A DNA stretch of 46,128 nucleotides from Heliobacteriaceae bacterium (GTDB lineage Bacteria; Cyanobacteriota; Vampirovibrionia; Gastranaerophilales; Gastranaerophilaceae): NCBI GenBank assembly GCA_031265495.1, contig JAISCP010000021.1, positions 1 through 46,128 on the forward strand, given 5' to 3'. The translations under genes were made by a program, and so were the position numbers. Under the pieces are notes generated by a model. It saw only the letters and a list, made by a program, of their open reading frames with translations. It was not told the origin of the DNA and did no database searches. This document shows positions 1 to 9,678 of the stretch, piece by piece (position 1 is the first letter of the stretch; the number at the start of each line of letters is the position of its first letter).

Positions 1-285
1 TTCAGCATCTGCCTTCTGTACGGGGAAGTAAAGCTTAATGAAGTTGAATAGTTGAAAGGTTGAATGGTTTACAAAGCGAACAGGCGAAGAATGAGTGAGC
101 TACCCTCCCCTTGAGGGCATTGTTAACTTTGCATTGTTTCGTCATTGCAGCGCGTAAGCCCGACGCGGCAATCCAGTAAATTCAACAGTTTTGACTGGAT
201 TGCTTCGTCCTCATTACATTCGTCCTCGCAATGACAAAGCAATAAAAAGTTAACACTCTCCTCAAGGGGAGGGTAATCTAGCCCT

Positions 286-1563
286 TCAACCCTTTAACCC
301 TTCAACCATATTTTTAACGCCTCTTTTCTTGCTTTCGCCGAGAATTCCGGGTTCAAGGCTTGAGCCGGTAATCAGCTCTCTGAATGCATACTGTGCTTTG
401 GGCAGACAGTAAGCAAGCAGGAAGCTGCTCAAACCGATGTTTGTCAAAATATTGAAATACTTTGCGCCTTTTATTTTCTTAATCATTTTTTCAAAATCTT
501 TCGCACTGCCGGCCTTTTGTGCAAATTGTTCGACGGCATCGCGGAAAGCGCCCAGCTTTTTAACGTCAACATAAGCGCGGGGATCGCGGATTTGAGGATT
601 TTCTTTCAGCATTTTAACTTTTCCGAACTTGTTTGCAAACTTAACAAACAGGCTGTCGGGATTGGCGTCAACAAATTCAATTAAATCCTTTGACGACTTC
701 GGTAATTTAAAACCGCCGCTTTTAAGCTCCTGTTGAAAATTTTTATCCGTAAGCATCAGAGGGTCGAGTTTTGCGCCGGTAATCCCGTCCAGAGCTTTTT
801 CAATCCACTTTGGCGCTACAAAGTTTAAAAACATCATACCAGCCATTTTGAAAGCCGTCTCGGCTGCGGCTTCTTTAGTGCGGGCTGTGCCGACTCTGCC
901 TATTGCATAACCGCCGTCTACCGCCGCCATTTTTTGTACAGTTGTTAAGTTCGCCAGACTGGAAGTCAAACCGCCGGTAAACGAAATATTACCTTTGAAC
1001 CTGACTATATCCTCTTTAATTGCAGTGCTTTGCGAAAACTGTTTTTCTTCGGCTTTGCGCTTTTCAAGTCTTTTTGCGGTAGAAGCAAAAATGAGCTTAG
1101 GGATAACAACACCCATCACCACCATAGGAATCAACGTTGCAGCGGCAAATTTTCCGGCAGTGTATTTTTCAAAAATCTTACGGTTATCCCTGACCTTTTC
1201 CAAATCCTTAATGACCGCGTCCGGTACAGAACCGGCGAACTTTTTAATATTACGCTCAATGCCCTGAAATTCATCTTCGGTCAAAAGTTTCATGTTCACA
1301 TCGGAGTTATAGCCTGCTCTTTTGATAAGTTTTTTTGAAATCCAATCTATTAAAGGAATTCCGCCGAGCCAAACGGCTGAAACGGCGTATTCGTCAATAA
1401 TGCGTTCCCTTGCCGCTAATTTTGCAATATCTTTTGATTCTTTTGCACTTTCATTGTAGGTCAGGACTACTTTTGCCGGAATTTCTATTCCGCAGTCCCT
1501 GACCAGAAGAGGGGTTATCTTACCGGTATTTCCTATTGCTGATATTATATTTACTATTGACAT
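286..1563 (-). CDS. Conserved hypothetical membrane-associated protein, probably lineage-specific
   Basis: 425-aa ORF with hydrophobic segments and an upstream GGAGAAGAATT-ATG ribosome-binding site; no family recognised. Confidence 0.8.
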   Translation of the reverse strand: MSIVNIISAIGNTGKITPLLVRDCGIEIPAKVVLTYNESAKESKDIAKLAARERIIDEYAVSAVWLGGIPLIDWISKKLIKRAGYNSDVNMKLLTEDEFQGIERNIKKFAGSVPDAVIKDLEKVRDNRKIFEKYTAGKFAAATLIPMVVMGVVIPKLIFASTAKRLEKRKAEEKQFSQSTAIKEDIVRFKGNISFTGGLTSSLANLTTVQKMAAVDGGYAIGRVGTARTKEAAAETAFKMAGMMFLNFVAPKWIEKALDGITGAKLDPLMLTDKNFQQELKSGGFKLPKSSKDLIEFVDANPDSLFVKFANKFGKVKMLKENPQIRDPRAYVDVKKLGAFRDAVEQFAQKAGSAKDFEKMIKKIKGAKYFNILTNIGLSSFLLAYCLPKAQYAFRELITGSSLEPGILGESKKRGVKNMVEGLKG

Positions 1564-1745
1564 AATTCTTCTCCAATTCTTTTATACAAAATGACCCTTT
1601 CCGTTATCCTGAAAAGGCCTTTTAAGAATTGGTTTATTTGTTTTAAATGCGCAACACCAACTACAGCCCTTTCAGGTTGTTATGATGGTTATGATGCAAT
1701 TGTAAAACATTTGTTTTAATCATTTTTGTTTCCTTACTTTAAATT

Positions 1746-1886
1746 CTATACAATACTTATCAAACTGTCAAGCAGCGGCGTGACTGCATTCGTATATAAA
1801 TTTCTTCCGGTCTGATTCATTTTTAGTTCTTGCAAACCCGGACCTATGTTAGCAGTAAAGCTTAATGTATTATTGAAATTAATCAT
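1746..1886 (-). CDS. Small 46-aa protein of unknown function
   Basis: Read by hand: MINFNNTLSFTANIGPGLQELKMNQTGRNLYTNAVTPLLDSLISIV*; AAGGAG Shine-Dalgarno upstream of the ATG; below the ORF-track length cutoff. Confidence 0.5.
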   Translation of the reverse strand: MINFNNTLSFTANIGPGLQELKMNQTGRNLYTNAVTPLLDSLISIV

Positions 1887-1930
1887 TTGCGTACTCCTTA
1901 CTGTTTAAAATCAATAAATTTTAACTTTTG

Positions 1931-2221
1931 CTAATTATCCAAAAAATCTTTTATAAATCTTATCTTTTCTTTACAAAGAGTTTTTATTAACAAAGTTTTT
2001 TCTCTTGAAGTTTCGCCTTTTATTATTTCAATTGAGGTTTTCGGCACCTTAAACCGTTTGGACAGGAATTCCGTAAGCGCCTTGTTAGCTTTATTGTCTA
2101 CGGGCTGCGCAGTAACCTTCACCTTAATAACCCCCTGCGCAACAGTAATCTCATTTTTGCGCGCGCCCGGCGTAAGCCTTATATGCAAAACCAAACCGTC
2201 TTCTTTTTCCTGAAACATCAT
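1931..2221 (-). CDS. yggU: DUF167/YggU family protein
   Basis: Motifs LHIRLTPGARKNEI and KVKVTAQPVDNKANKAL...IEIIKGETSREKTLLI are typical of DUF167. Confidence 0.85.
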   Translation of the reverse strand: MMFQEKEDGLVLHIRLTPGARKNEITVAQGVIKVKVTAQPVDNKANKALTEFLSKRFKVPKTSIEIIKGETSREKTLLIKTLCKEKIRFIKDFLDN

Positions 2222-2238
2222 GCTATAATTGTAGCATG
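2219..2238. promoter_or_regulatory. Symmetric bidirectional promoter between yggU and rel, probably leaderless on both sides
   Basis: CATGCTATAATTGTAGCATG near-palindrome; TGCTATAAT on + and TGCTACAAT on - (extended -10 TGn-TANAAT), each ending 7 nt before an ATG. Confidence 0.6.
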
Positions 2239-4395
2239 ACAGAACAGCTTTTTGACGAAATAAAAGAAATACTTACCGCCCAAAACCGCACATCCTCTGA
2301 TATAAAAAAAATTGAGCAGGCTTATCTGTTTGCCAAAAAACTGCACGAAGGGCAATACCGGGTTTCCGAAGAGCCTTACATTGTCCACCCCGTTGAAGTT
2401 GCAAAAATTCTTACCGGTCTGAAAGCTGATACAAACACTCTTATTGCTGCGTTTTTGCACGATGTGCTTGAAGACACGCCCACAGCGCCGGAAGAAATTG
2501 AAAAATTATTCGGAACTGATGTTTTAAATCTTGTTCAGGGCGTAACAAAACTGGGTAAACTGCAGTTTAAATCCAATGAGGAACGTCAGGCTGAGAATTT
2601 CCGCAGGTTATTTATTGCAATGGCAAATGACATTCGTATTGTCTTTCTGAAGCTTGCTGACCGGCTGCATAACATGCGCACCCTGAATTTTATGGCAGCG
2701 AACAAGCAGCATAAAATTGCACGGGAAACCCTTGATATTTTTGCGCCGCTCGCAAACCGTCTGGGTATCGGGCGGATTAAAGCCGAATTGGAAGACCTTT
2801 CGCTGCGCTATCTGGAGCCTGAAAAATATTTTGAAATCGCCCGGCTTGTTTCGCAGACAAAAACCGAACGCGAAGTGACCGTTAAACTGCTTATAGACAA
2901 AATTTCCAAAGATGTTCAGAAGAACGGAATTAATGCGCAAATTACCGGACGGGCAAAACATTATTACAGTATTTACAGCAAAATGAAACGCCTTAATATT
3001 GCATTCCATGACCTTTACGACATCACTGCCGTGCGCGTAATAGTTGATAACGAAAAAGAATGTTATGAAGTTTTAGGATTAATCCACTCCCAGTTCAAAC
3101 CTATTCCCGGACGTTTCAAGGATTACATAGCAATGCCCAAAGGCAACATGTACCAATCTTTACACACATCAGTCATCGGCCCTCGCTCAAAACCTCTTGA
3201 AGTTCAAATAAGAACCGGGGACATGCACGAAATAGCGGAATTCGGGGTAGCGGCACACTGGCGTTACAAGGAAAAAGGCTCCCAAAAAACATCCAAGCCC
3301 GATGATACCAAATTCTCATGGATGAGAAAACTTGTTGAATATGACAAGGATATGACTAACGCCGAAGAATATGTAAATTCCGTCAAACTTGATTTATTTT
3401 CCGATCAGGTTTTTGCTTTCACCCCTAACGGCGATGTTTTCGACCTGCCTGTCAACGCAACTCCCGTAGACTTTGCTTACCGTATTCACTCCGATGTGGG
3501 AAACCGTACTGTGGGCGCGCTGATTAACGGCAGAATTACGCAGCTTGATACGAAACTTAAAAACGGAGACATTGTTGAAATCCTGACTTCAAAAACTCCT
3601 GCGCCGCGTCTGGACTGGCTGAATTTTGTCGTAACAAAACAGGCGTTATCAAAGATTAAGCAATGGTTCAAAAAGAACAACCGTGAAGATAACATTGAAC
3701 TGGGAAAATCCAATCTTGAACACGAATTAACCAAAGCCGCATTTGATGAGTACATGAAGCAGGGCGAGTTTGAGAAAGTTGCCGGACAGATGAATTACCA
3801 GAGCGCGGAAGACCTGTTTGCAGCGCTCGGATACGGCGAAACCACCATCAACAAAATTATAAATAAACTGAAAAAACCGGAAGCCCCAAAACCTGTTGAA
3901 ACAACTTTCCATGCGTCAAACCGCGAAAAATCAACTAAAGATATTACAGGGCTTGAGGGGCTTATGTACTCCATTGCCAAATGCTGTTCTCCTATCCCCG
4001 GAGAACCTATTGTGGGGGTGGTTACGCGCTCAAAGGGGGTGAGCGTCCACAGAATTGACTGCAATACTCTGGAAACAGTCGAACCCGAAAGAATGCTGGA
4101 CATCAGCTGGGCAGGCAAAAATACAAATAAGACTTACACAACTACAATTCGTGTAGAAACCGCCGAGAAAATCGGGCTTTTAAAAGATATTATTTCCACT
4201 GTGGCTGATAACAACATTAATATTCAATACGCAAACGTTAAGTCCAAAAATAATCAGGTCGGCATAATTGAGCTGGGAATTGAATTAGACAACATCGACA
4301 CTTTAAAAAAAGTTATTAACAGTATTCAGTCAATCCCGGACGTATTCAGCGTTAAGCGTATACAGACGTCCTACAATCCCGCGCGCAAAAAGTGA
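2236..4395 (+). CDS. rel: Bifunctional (p)ppGpp synthetase/hydrolase, RelA/SpoT family
   Basis: HD hydrolase (HPVEVAKILTGL...AAFLHDVLEDT), RelA_SpoT synthetase (YDITAVRVIV...GRFKDYIAMPKGNMYQSLHT), TGS and C-terminal ACT domains. Confidence 0.95.
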   Translation: MTEQLFDEIKEILTAQNRTSSDIKKIEQAYLFAKKLHEGQYRVSEEPYIVHPVEVAKILTGLKADTNTLIAAFLHDVLEDTPTAPEEIEKLFGTDVLNLVQGVTKLGKLQFKSNEERQAENFRRLFIAMANDIRIVFLKLADRLHNMRTLNFMAANKQHKIARETLDIFAPLANRLGIGRIKAELEDLSLRYLEPEKYFEIARLVSQTKTEREVTVKLLIDKISKDVQKNGINAQITGRAKHYYSIYSKMKRLNIAFHDLYDITAVRVIVDNEKECYEVLGLIHSQFKPIPGRFKDYIAMPKGNMYQSLHTSVIGPRSKPLEVQIRTGDMHEIAEFGVAAHWRYKEKGSQKTSKPDDTKFSWMRKLVEYDKDMTNAEEYVNSVKLDLFSDQVFAFTPNGDVFDLPVNATPVDFAYRIHSDVGNRTVGALINGRITQLDTKLKNGDIVEILTSKTPAPRLDWLNFVVTKQALSKIKQWFKKNNREDNIELGKSNLEHELTKAAFDEYMKQGEFEKVAGQMNYQSAEDLFAALGYGETTINKIINKLKKPEAPKPVETTFHASNREKSTKDITGLEGLMYSIAKCCSPIPGEPIVGVVTRSKGVSVHRIDCNTLETVEPERMLDISWAGKNTNKTYTTTIRVETAEKIGLLKDIISTVADNNINIQYANVKSKNNQVGIIELGIELDNIDTLKKVINSIQSIPDVFSVKRIQTSYNPARKK

Positions 4396-4600
4396 TTATT
4401 AGTAAATAGTGCTTAGTAAATAGTAAATAGGAGTGAATAGGTGAATAGGGAAATGGTTGAACGGTTAAATCCCTTCTCCCTCTGGGAGATGGTGCCCAGA
4501 GGGCGGATGAGGGTTTTATTGAAATTAGTAAATAGCATTGAAAATACTAGTTTCCAGTCTCTAACCCCCTAGTTCTTAGAGTGTTCTTTCTACATTGTTT

Positions 4601-4703
4601 CGTCATTGCGAGGAGCTTGCATAGCAAGCAACGAAGCAATCCAGTAAATTCAACGTTTTTGACTGGATTGCCGCGTTGGGCTGACGCCCTCCTCGCAATG
4701 ACG
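4601..4703. repeat. Palindromic dispersed repeat, family A (CGTCATTGCGAGG...GGATTGC...CCTCGCAATGACG)
   Basis: Inverted terminal CGTCATTGCGAGG/CCTCGCAATGACG with inner GCAATCCAGT/ACTGGATTGC; recurs about 9 times in the window. Confidence 0.9.
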
Positions 4704-4804
4704 CGGCGGAAGAAGGTGAATAGGTCAATAAGAGGTATGGAGGGCTGGAGGTATAGCTAAATTAGTTGAAAGGTTGAAGGGATTTAACCTTTCAACTCTC
4801 ACTC

Positions 4805-5860
4805 CTACTCTGTTACAACCTTATCAAGCCCTTTGGGCTTGTCAACGTTACGGCGGAGCTTATTTGCTATCTCCAGCGCCAAAAGCTGTTCGGTTACAAC
4901 TATGCAGAATGCTTTCACAATATCATTTTCGCAATTTATATTTATTTCAAATTTCGCCTTAACCTTTTCATTAGGGCCGCCCAAGACAACCAAACACGGG
5001 TTGTAATCCGCCGCTATCTTATTAAGGTTCTTAATCGCGGTATAATTTAAATCCCCCACATAAATCAAAGGAATATTTCCGCTGTTCAACACCGCAGCAT
5101 GTCCGTGCATAAATTCGCCCAAAATTATTGCGTTGGAATTTATGTAAGATGTTTCCTGAATTTTCAAAGCCGCTTCTTTGGCCAGTGCGTAAAAAATTCC
5201 GTCCGCAGTTACCACAATACTTTTGAACTTTGATAAGAATTTTGCAATCTTCCCAATCTGCGTCCGAAGCTCATAAACTTTTTCCAGTTCATCCGGCAAA
5301 GACCGAAGCCCGGCGGTTATGTCCGAAACATCAAAACCTTTTACGGCGGCATACTTCATAACCAGAAGCGTCAGGCACAACAATTGGGAAGTTAATGACT
5401 TTGTTGCGGCAATGCTTTTTTCTTCTCCCGCGCGGCAGTCAATTTTGTAATCCGCCGCATTCCAGATTGTCGACTCTTTTTTATTCGTAACCGCAAGGGT
5501 TTGAACTCCGTATTCTTTCGCACGGTTAAGCGCTTTGTTTGTGTCGGAAGTTTCGCCGGACTGGGTTACAAACACATACAAAATATCGGGAGAGTGCGGA
5601 ACTTCCGATTTCAGCAGAAACTCGCTTGAATAAATCGCACGGGCTTCAATATGCGCAATCTGCCCGAACAAATCCGCCGCAAACCTTGCGCAATGGTAAG
5701 ACGAACCGCTTGCAACCAGCACAACTTTTTCAATGTTTTCGGGAACCGTAAGATTAACACTGCCGTTATCGTCAATATTAGTCTGCAAAATCAAATTCAA
5801 AATCTCCGGCTGCTCAAAAATTTCCTGCTCCATAGCCGATTTTTTCTTTTCAATTCTCAT
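4805..5860 (-). CDS. SIS-domain sugar isomerase (GlmS isomerase-domain-like, no glutaminase domain)
   Basis: MEQEIFEQPEIL..., VASGSSYHCARFA, TQSGETSDT, KEAALKIQETSYINSNAIILGEFMHG. Confidence 0.85.
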   Translation of the reverse strand: MRIEKKKSAMEQEIFEQPEILNLILQTNIDDNGSVNLTVPENIEKVVLVASGSSYHCARFAADLFGQIAHIEARAIYSSEFLLKSEVPHSPDILYVFVTQSGETSDTNKALNRAKEYGVQTLAVTNKKESTIWNAADYKIDCRAGEEKSIAATKSLTSQLLCLTLLVMKYAAVKGFDVSDITAGLRSLPDELEKVYELRTQIGKIAKFLSKFKSIVVTADGIFYALAKEAALKIQETSYINSNAIILGEFMHGHAAVLNSGNIPLIYVGDLNYTAIKNLNKIAADYNPCLVVLGGPNEKVKAKFEININCENDIVKAFCIVVTEQLLALEIANKLRRNVDKPKGLDKVVTE

Positions 5861-7296
5861 AAAACTTCTTTCAAAAGCTCATTAACTGTCTGCGGGTTTG
5901 CCCGTCCTTTAGTTTCTTTCATAACCTGACCGACAAAAAATCCTAAAAGCTGAACCTTTCCGGCACGGTAAGCCGCCGCTTCCCCAGGGTTTTGTTCAAC
6001 AATCCGCTTAACAATCAGCTTAATCGCCCCTTCGTCCGAAATCTGGCTCAAACCTTTTTCCTCAACTATCACAGAGGCCTTTTTGCCGTCTTTGAGCATA
6101 TCAATTATAATTTGTTTTCCTATATTGTTGGAAATCGTTCCTTTTTCAATCAGAGCAATAAATTCGGCAAAATTTTCCGGCGTTAATTTTGTTTCCGAGA
6201 TATCTGTTTTTTCTTCTTTCAAATAAGCGGATATTTCGCCCATAATAAAATTCAAAGCGGTTTTAGCATTAACGCCCGTTTTTAATACTTCATCAAAGAA
6301 CAGGGCAAGCCCCATCTGTTCAACGACAACCGAAGCGTCATATTCGCTGAGACCCAGTCCTATATAGCGCACACGCTTTTGTTCGGGCAGTTCCGGCATT
6401 TTCGCCCTGATTTCTTCAACATGTCCGCGCGAAATTTCCAAAGGCATTAAATCCGGTTCAGGGAAATACCTGTAATCATGCGCATCTTCTTTACCTCTCA
6501 TGGAGGAAGTTAAGCCTGTATTGTCGTCCCACAGGCGGGTTTCCTGAATAACTTTTCCGCCGTCTTCAACGATTTCAATCTGGCGGTCAATTTCGTACTC
6601 AATCGCTCTTTGAAGCGCGCGAAAACTGTTCACATTCTTGATTTCCGCACGGGTTCCGAATTCTTTTGAACCCTTAGGCATAACAGAAATATTCGCATCA
6701 CAGCGCATTGAACCTTCTTCAAGGTTTCCGTCACAGACACCGATATAGCGCACCATATTCCTTAAAGTTTCCATGAATTCTTTGGCTTCATCGCTTGAGC
6801 GCATGTCAGGTTCGGAAACAATCTCCAAAAGAGGGGTTCCGGCTCTGTTTAGGTCTACAAGCGAGTAACTTGAACCAGCAAGCCCGTCCGCACCTGCATG
6901 AACAAGCTTGCCTGCGTCTTCTTCAAGGTGTGCGCGGGTAATTCCTATTCTTTTGCCCTTAATATCAAGGTAACCCTTTACACAAATCGGTTCGTCGTAT
7001 TGTGAAATTTGATAACCTTTCGGCAAATCGGGATAAAAATATTGTTTTCTGTCGAACTTGCAATGTGCGGGGATTTCGCAATTAAGGGCAAGACCGGTCA
7101 AAATCGCCATATTAACGACTTCTCTGTTCAGGACAGGCAGTACGCCGGGCATTCCGAGCGTAATCGGACTCGTGAGCGAATTCGGCTCTCTGCCGAACTC
7201 ATTGCCGTCCGGCGCAAAAATCTTTGATTTGGTCTTCAGCTGTGCGTGAACCTCCAAACCTATAACTACTTCATATTTCTCTCTTAAATCACTCAT
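5857..7296 (-). CDS. gatB: Asp-tRNA(Asn)/Glu-tRNA(Gln) amidotransferase subunit B
   Basis: EVVIGLEVHAQLKTKSKIF, PLLEIVSEPDMRSSDEAKEF, C-terminal YqeY-like region; 4-nt overlap with the SIS gene. Confidence 0.97.
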   Translation of the reverse strand: MSDLREKYEVVIGLEVHAQLKTKSKIFAPDGNEFGREPNSLTSPITLGMPGVLPVLNREVVNMAILTGLALNCEIPAHCKFDRKQYFYPDLPKGYQISQYDEPICVKGYLDIKGKRIGITRAHLEEDAGKLVHAGADGLAGSSYSLVDLNRAGTPLLEIVSEPDMRSSDEAKEFMETLRNMVRYIGVCDGNLEEGSMRCDANISVMPKGSKEFGTRAEIKNVNSFRALQRAIEYEIDRQIEIVEDGGKVIQETRLWDDNTGLTSSMRGKEDAHDYRYFPEPDLMPLEISRGHVEEIRAKMPELPEQKRVRYIGLGLSEYDASVVVEQMGLALFFDEVLKTGVNAKTALNFIMGEISAYLKEEKTDISETKLTPENFAEFIALIEKGTISNNIGKQIIIDMLKDGKKASVIVEEKGLSQISDEGAIKLIVKRIVEQNPGEAAAYRAGKVQLLGFFVGQVMKETKGRANPQTVNELLKEVL

Positions 7297-7523
7297 GGTT
7301 TTCTCCTATGGATTTATTATAGCAGTAAATAGTTTTTAGTAAATAGGGAGTTAGGTGAATAGGAGGTATGGAGGTATAGCTAAATTAGTGAATAGTAAAC
7401 AGGAAAGAGGGAACAGCAAAGGATTGTCACAGCCCGCCTTAATCTCCCTGTCATGCTGAACTTGCTTTTCCCTCTCCCTCTGGGAGAGGGTACCCGCAGG
7501 GTGGGTGAGGGTTTTATTGATAA

Positions 7524-7625
7524 CGTCATTGCGAGGAGCTTGCACAGCAAGCGACGAAGCAATCCATTAAATTCAGTGTTTTGACTGGATTGCCGCGTCG
7601 GGCTAGCGCCCTCCTCGCAATGACG
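7524..7625. repeat. Family A palindromic repeat
   Basis: cgtcattgcgaggagcttgc...ctcctcgcaatgacg. Confidence 0.9.
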
Positions 7626-7712
7626 GGGAAGGCTATGGTGTGAGAGGCTGTTTCTTCATTCCTATTCACTACACTCCCATTGAGAGGAGAGGTATGGAAA
7701 GAGGGAACAGCG

Positions 7713-8861
7713 TCATTCAGCAGGACGCATTAACCCGTTAATATCGAGCAGCCGGCGGTGAAGCTTAACATTGTGAACGCGAATATAATCAACTTTCCTT
7801 TCAACGGCAAGCGCGTTTAACGCAACAGTGAAAATATCTTTTGTTAAATTATCCGGCATATCCAAAAAGCTTTTACGTGAAATCCCGAGCATTACCGGAC
7901 ACCCCAGACCGTGCAATTCCTCAATTCTTCCGATAATCTCAAAATTGTGCTCCTTCGTCTTGCCAAAACCTATTCCCGGGTCAATAATTATGTTTTCTTT
8001 TTTAATCCCTTTTGAAACAGCGAACTCAATACGGCTTTTCAGGTTTAAAAAAAGTTCATCCATAAGGCTGTCATAATGCGGCGCAACCTGCATATTCTCA
8101 GGGGTTCCGCGCGAATGCTGAATAACAACCTTTACACCGTTCCGCGCAATAACATCCGCCATATTTGCATCGTATTCAAGTCCTGAAACATCATTAATAA
8201 TTTGCGCTCCGGCTTTTATGCATTCCAGCGCAACTTCGGCGCTTCTTGTGTCAACAGAGATTAAGACGCCCGGAGGTATTGAGGTATTGAGGATTGGCAG
8301 AAGTTTTTCAAGCTGGGCTTTTGCCGGAACAGCCTTTGAAAAAGGTTTTGTGGATTCGGCGCCGATGTCAATGACATCGGCGCCTTCCTGCGCCATCTCG
8401 GCAATACGCTTTTTCGCACTTTCAAAATCATTATACAGCCTGCCGTCAGAAAACGAATTGTCCGTAAGATTTAATATACCGGCGATTAGAGTCCCGGAAG
8501 ACCGAAAGGTTGGACGATTTAACACAGCGCCGAGTTCTGCAAGCCCGAACGGCTGGCGTTCGAGTTTCGCGGCGATTTTTTTAATCTGCGAAATGCTTCC
8601 GCCCAAAATGCAGTCTGTTTTTTCAACTTTTGAGGTTATAACCTCTCTGTGGACTGCGCAATCCGCGCCGACGGAAATAGCTGTCTGTTTCAAAATATTT
8701 GCCTGCGGAAGGGTTAAATTGTAGATTTTTATATTTTTATAATAATATTTCTCGCTTGCGGCTGCAAGATACGATTTATCAAACCCGATTTTCTCAAGTT
8801 CTTCCTGCATATCGGCGTTTATAATCTCTTTTAAAATAAATTTTTCGGTAAAACCTTGCAT
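7713..8861 (-). CDS. folP: Dihydropteroate synthase with N-terminal extension
   Basis: AGILNLTDNSFSDGR, DIGAESTKPFSK, INDVSGLEYD, IIIDPGIGFGKT. Confidence 0.95.
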   Translation of the reverse strand: MQGFTEKFILKEIINADMQEELEKIGFDKSYLAAASEKYYYKNIKIYNLTLPQANILKQTAISVGADCAVHREVITSKVEKTDCILGGSISQIKKIAAKLERQPFGLAELGAVLNRPTFRSSGTLIAGILNLTDNSFSDGRLYNDFESAKKRIAEMAQEGADVIDIGAESTKPFSKAVPAKAQLEKLLPILNTSIPPGVLISVDTRSAEVALECIKAGAQIINDVSGLEYDANMADVIARNGVKVVIQHSRGTPENMQVAPHYDSLMDELFLNLKSRIEFAVSKGIKKENIIIDPGIGFGKTKEHNFEIIGRIEELHGLGCPVMLGISRKSFLDMPDNLTKDIFTVALNALAVERKVDYIRVHNVKLHRRLLDINGLMRPAE

Positions 8862-9020
8862 GGACTAATCCTAACACGATTTCAACAATTTAACAATTAT
8901 TATTAGAGACCGGGAACCGGTATGTATGAAGTCAGTTGAAAGGTTGAATGGTTGAAAGGTTTAATCCCTTCTCCCTCTGGGAGAAGGTGGCTGAAAGCCG
9001 GATGAGGGTTTTATTAATAA

Positions 9021-9112
9021 CGTCATTGCAGCGTGTCAGCCCAACGAAGCAACCCAGAAGAAGTTTTACTGGATTGCTTCGTTGCTTGCTACGCAAGCGC
9101 CTCGCAATGACG
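9021..9112. repeat. Family A palindromic repeat
   Basis: cgtcattgcagcgtg...gcctcgcaatgacg. Confidence 0.85.
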
Positions 9113-9267
9113 AAACAATGTAAAATGAACACTGCCCTCAAGGGCAGGGTAATCTAACCGTTCACCCTCGCTGCGCTCGAGATACAGGCTCACAAGGCTC
9201 ATTCTTCGCCTGTTCGCTTTGTAAACCCTTCAACTATCTTCACTATTTATTACTAAGCGAAAACTTT

Positions 9268-9678
9268 TTACACCGCTTGGAGGAGTTTCTTGTCTACATT
9301 GCCGGCGTGTTTGCGCACCATTTTTGTTCCCTCAGCACCCAAAACACATGCTGAACCTATAAAAGCAGCGCCCTCTAAAATCAAACGAACCGGACCGGTT
9401 TTCGGAAGCTTAGCCAAAGCTTTAGTCCATTTGTGTTTAGATAAGAAAGAAACTAAACCCTTGCTCCAGTTACCTGCAATAGCTGCCTTATTAGCGGCGA
9501 ATTTAGTTTTTTGGGCAAGACGCATTCCGTCAAATACTTTTTTTCCGCCAACGCCGACAGCACCGGCTTCAACAACTTTAACGCCTGTTTCCGCTTTTTT
9601 GCTGTTGTCTTTATTGCCGGCTTTACCGCCCTGCGGCTCGCTCGTAAACTGTATTGGAGTTATACCGCCTGTTTTCAT
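9268..9678 (-). CDS. Hypothetical protein, lineage-specific
   Basis: 136-aa ORF overlapping the upstream CDS by 4 nt, suggesting translational coupling. Confidence 0.7.
   Translation of the reverse strand: MKTGGITPIQFTSEPQGGKAGNKDNSKKAETGVKVVEAGAVGVGGKKVFDGMRLAQKTKFAANKAAIAGNWSKGLVSFLSKHKWTKALAKLPKTGPVRLILEGAAFIGSACVLGAEGTKMVRKHAGNVDKKLLQAV

Noticed and set aside
4396-4800. Possible tRNA or small RNA in the repeat spacers
   Set aside because: Strong hairpins are all explained by dispersed repeats; no cloverleaf or CCA-type end found by eye.
8218-8724. 168-aa + strand ORF antisense to folP
   Set aside because: Lies wholly within folP; no domain signature.
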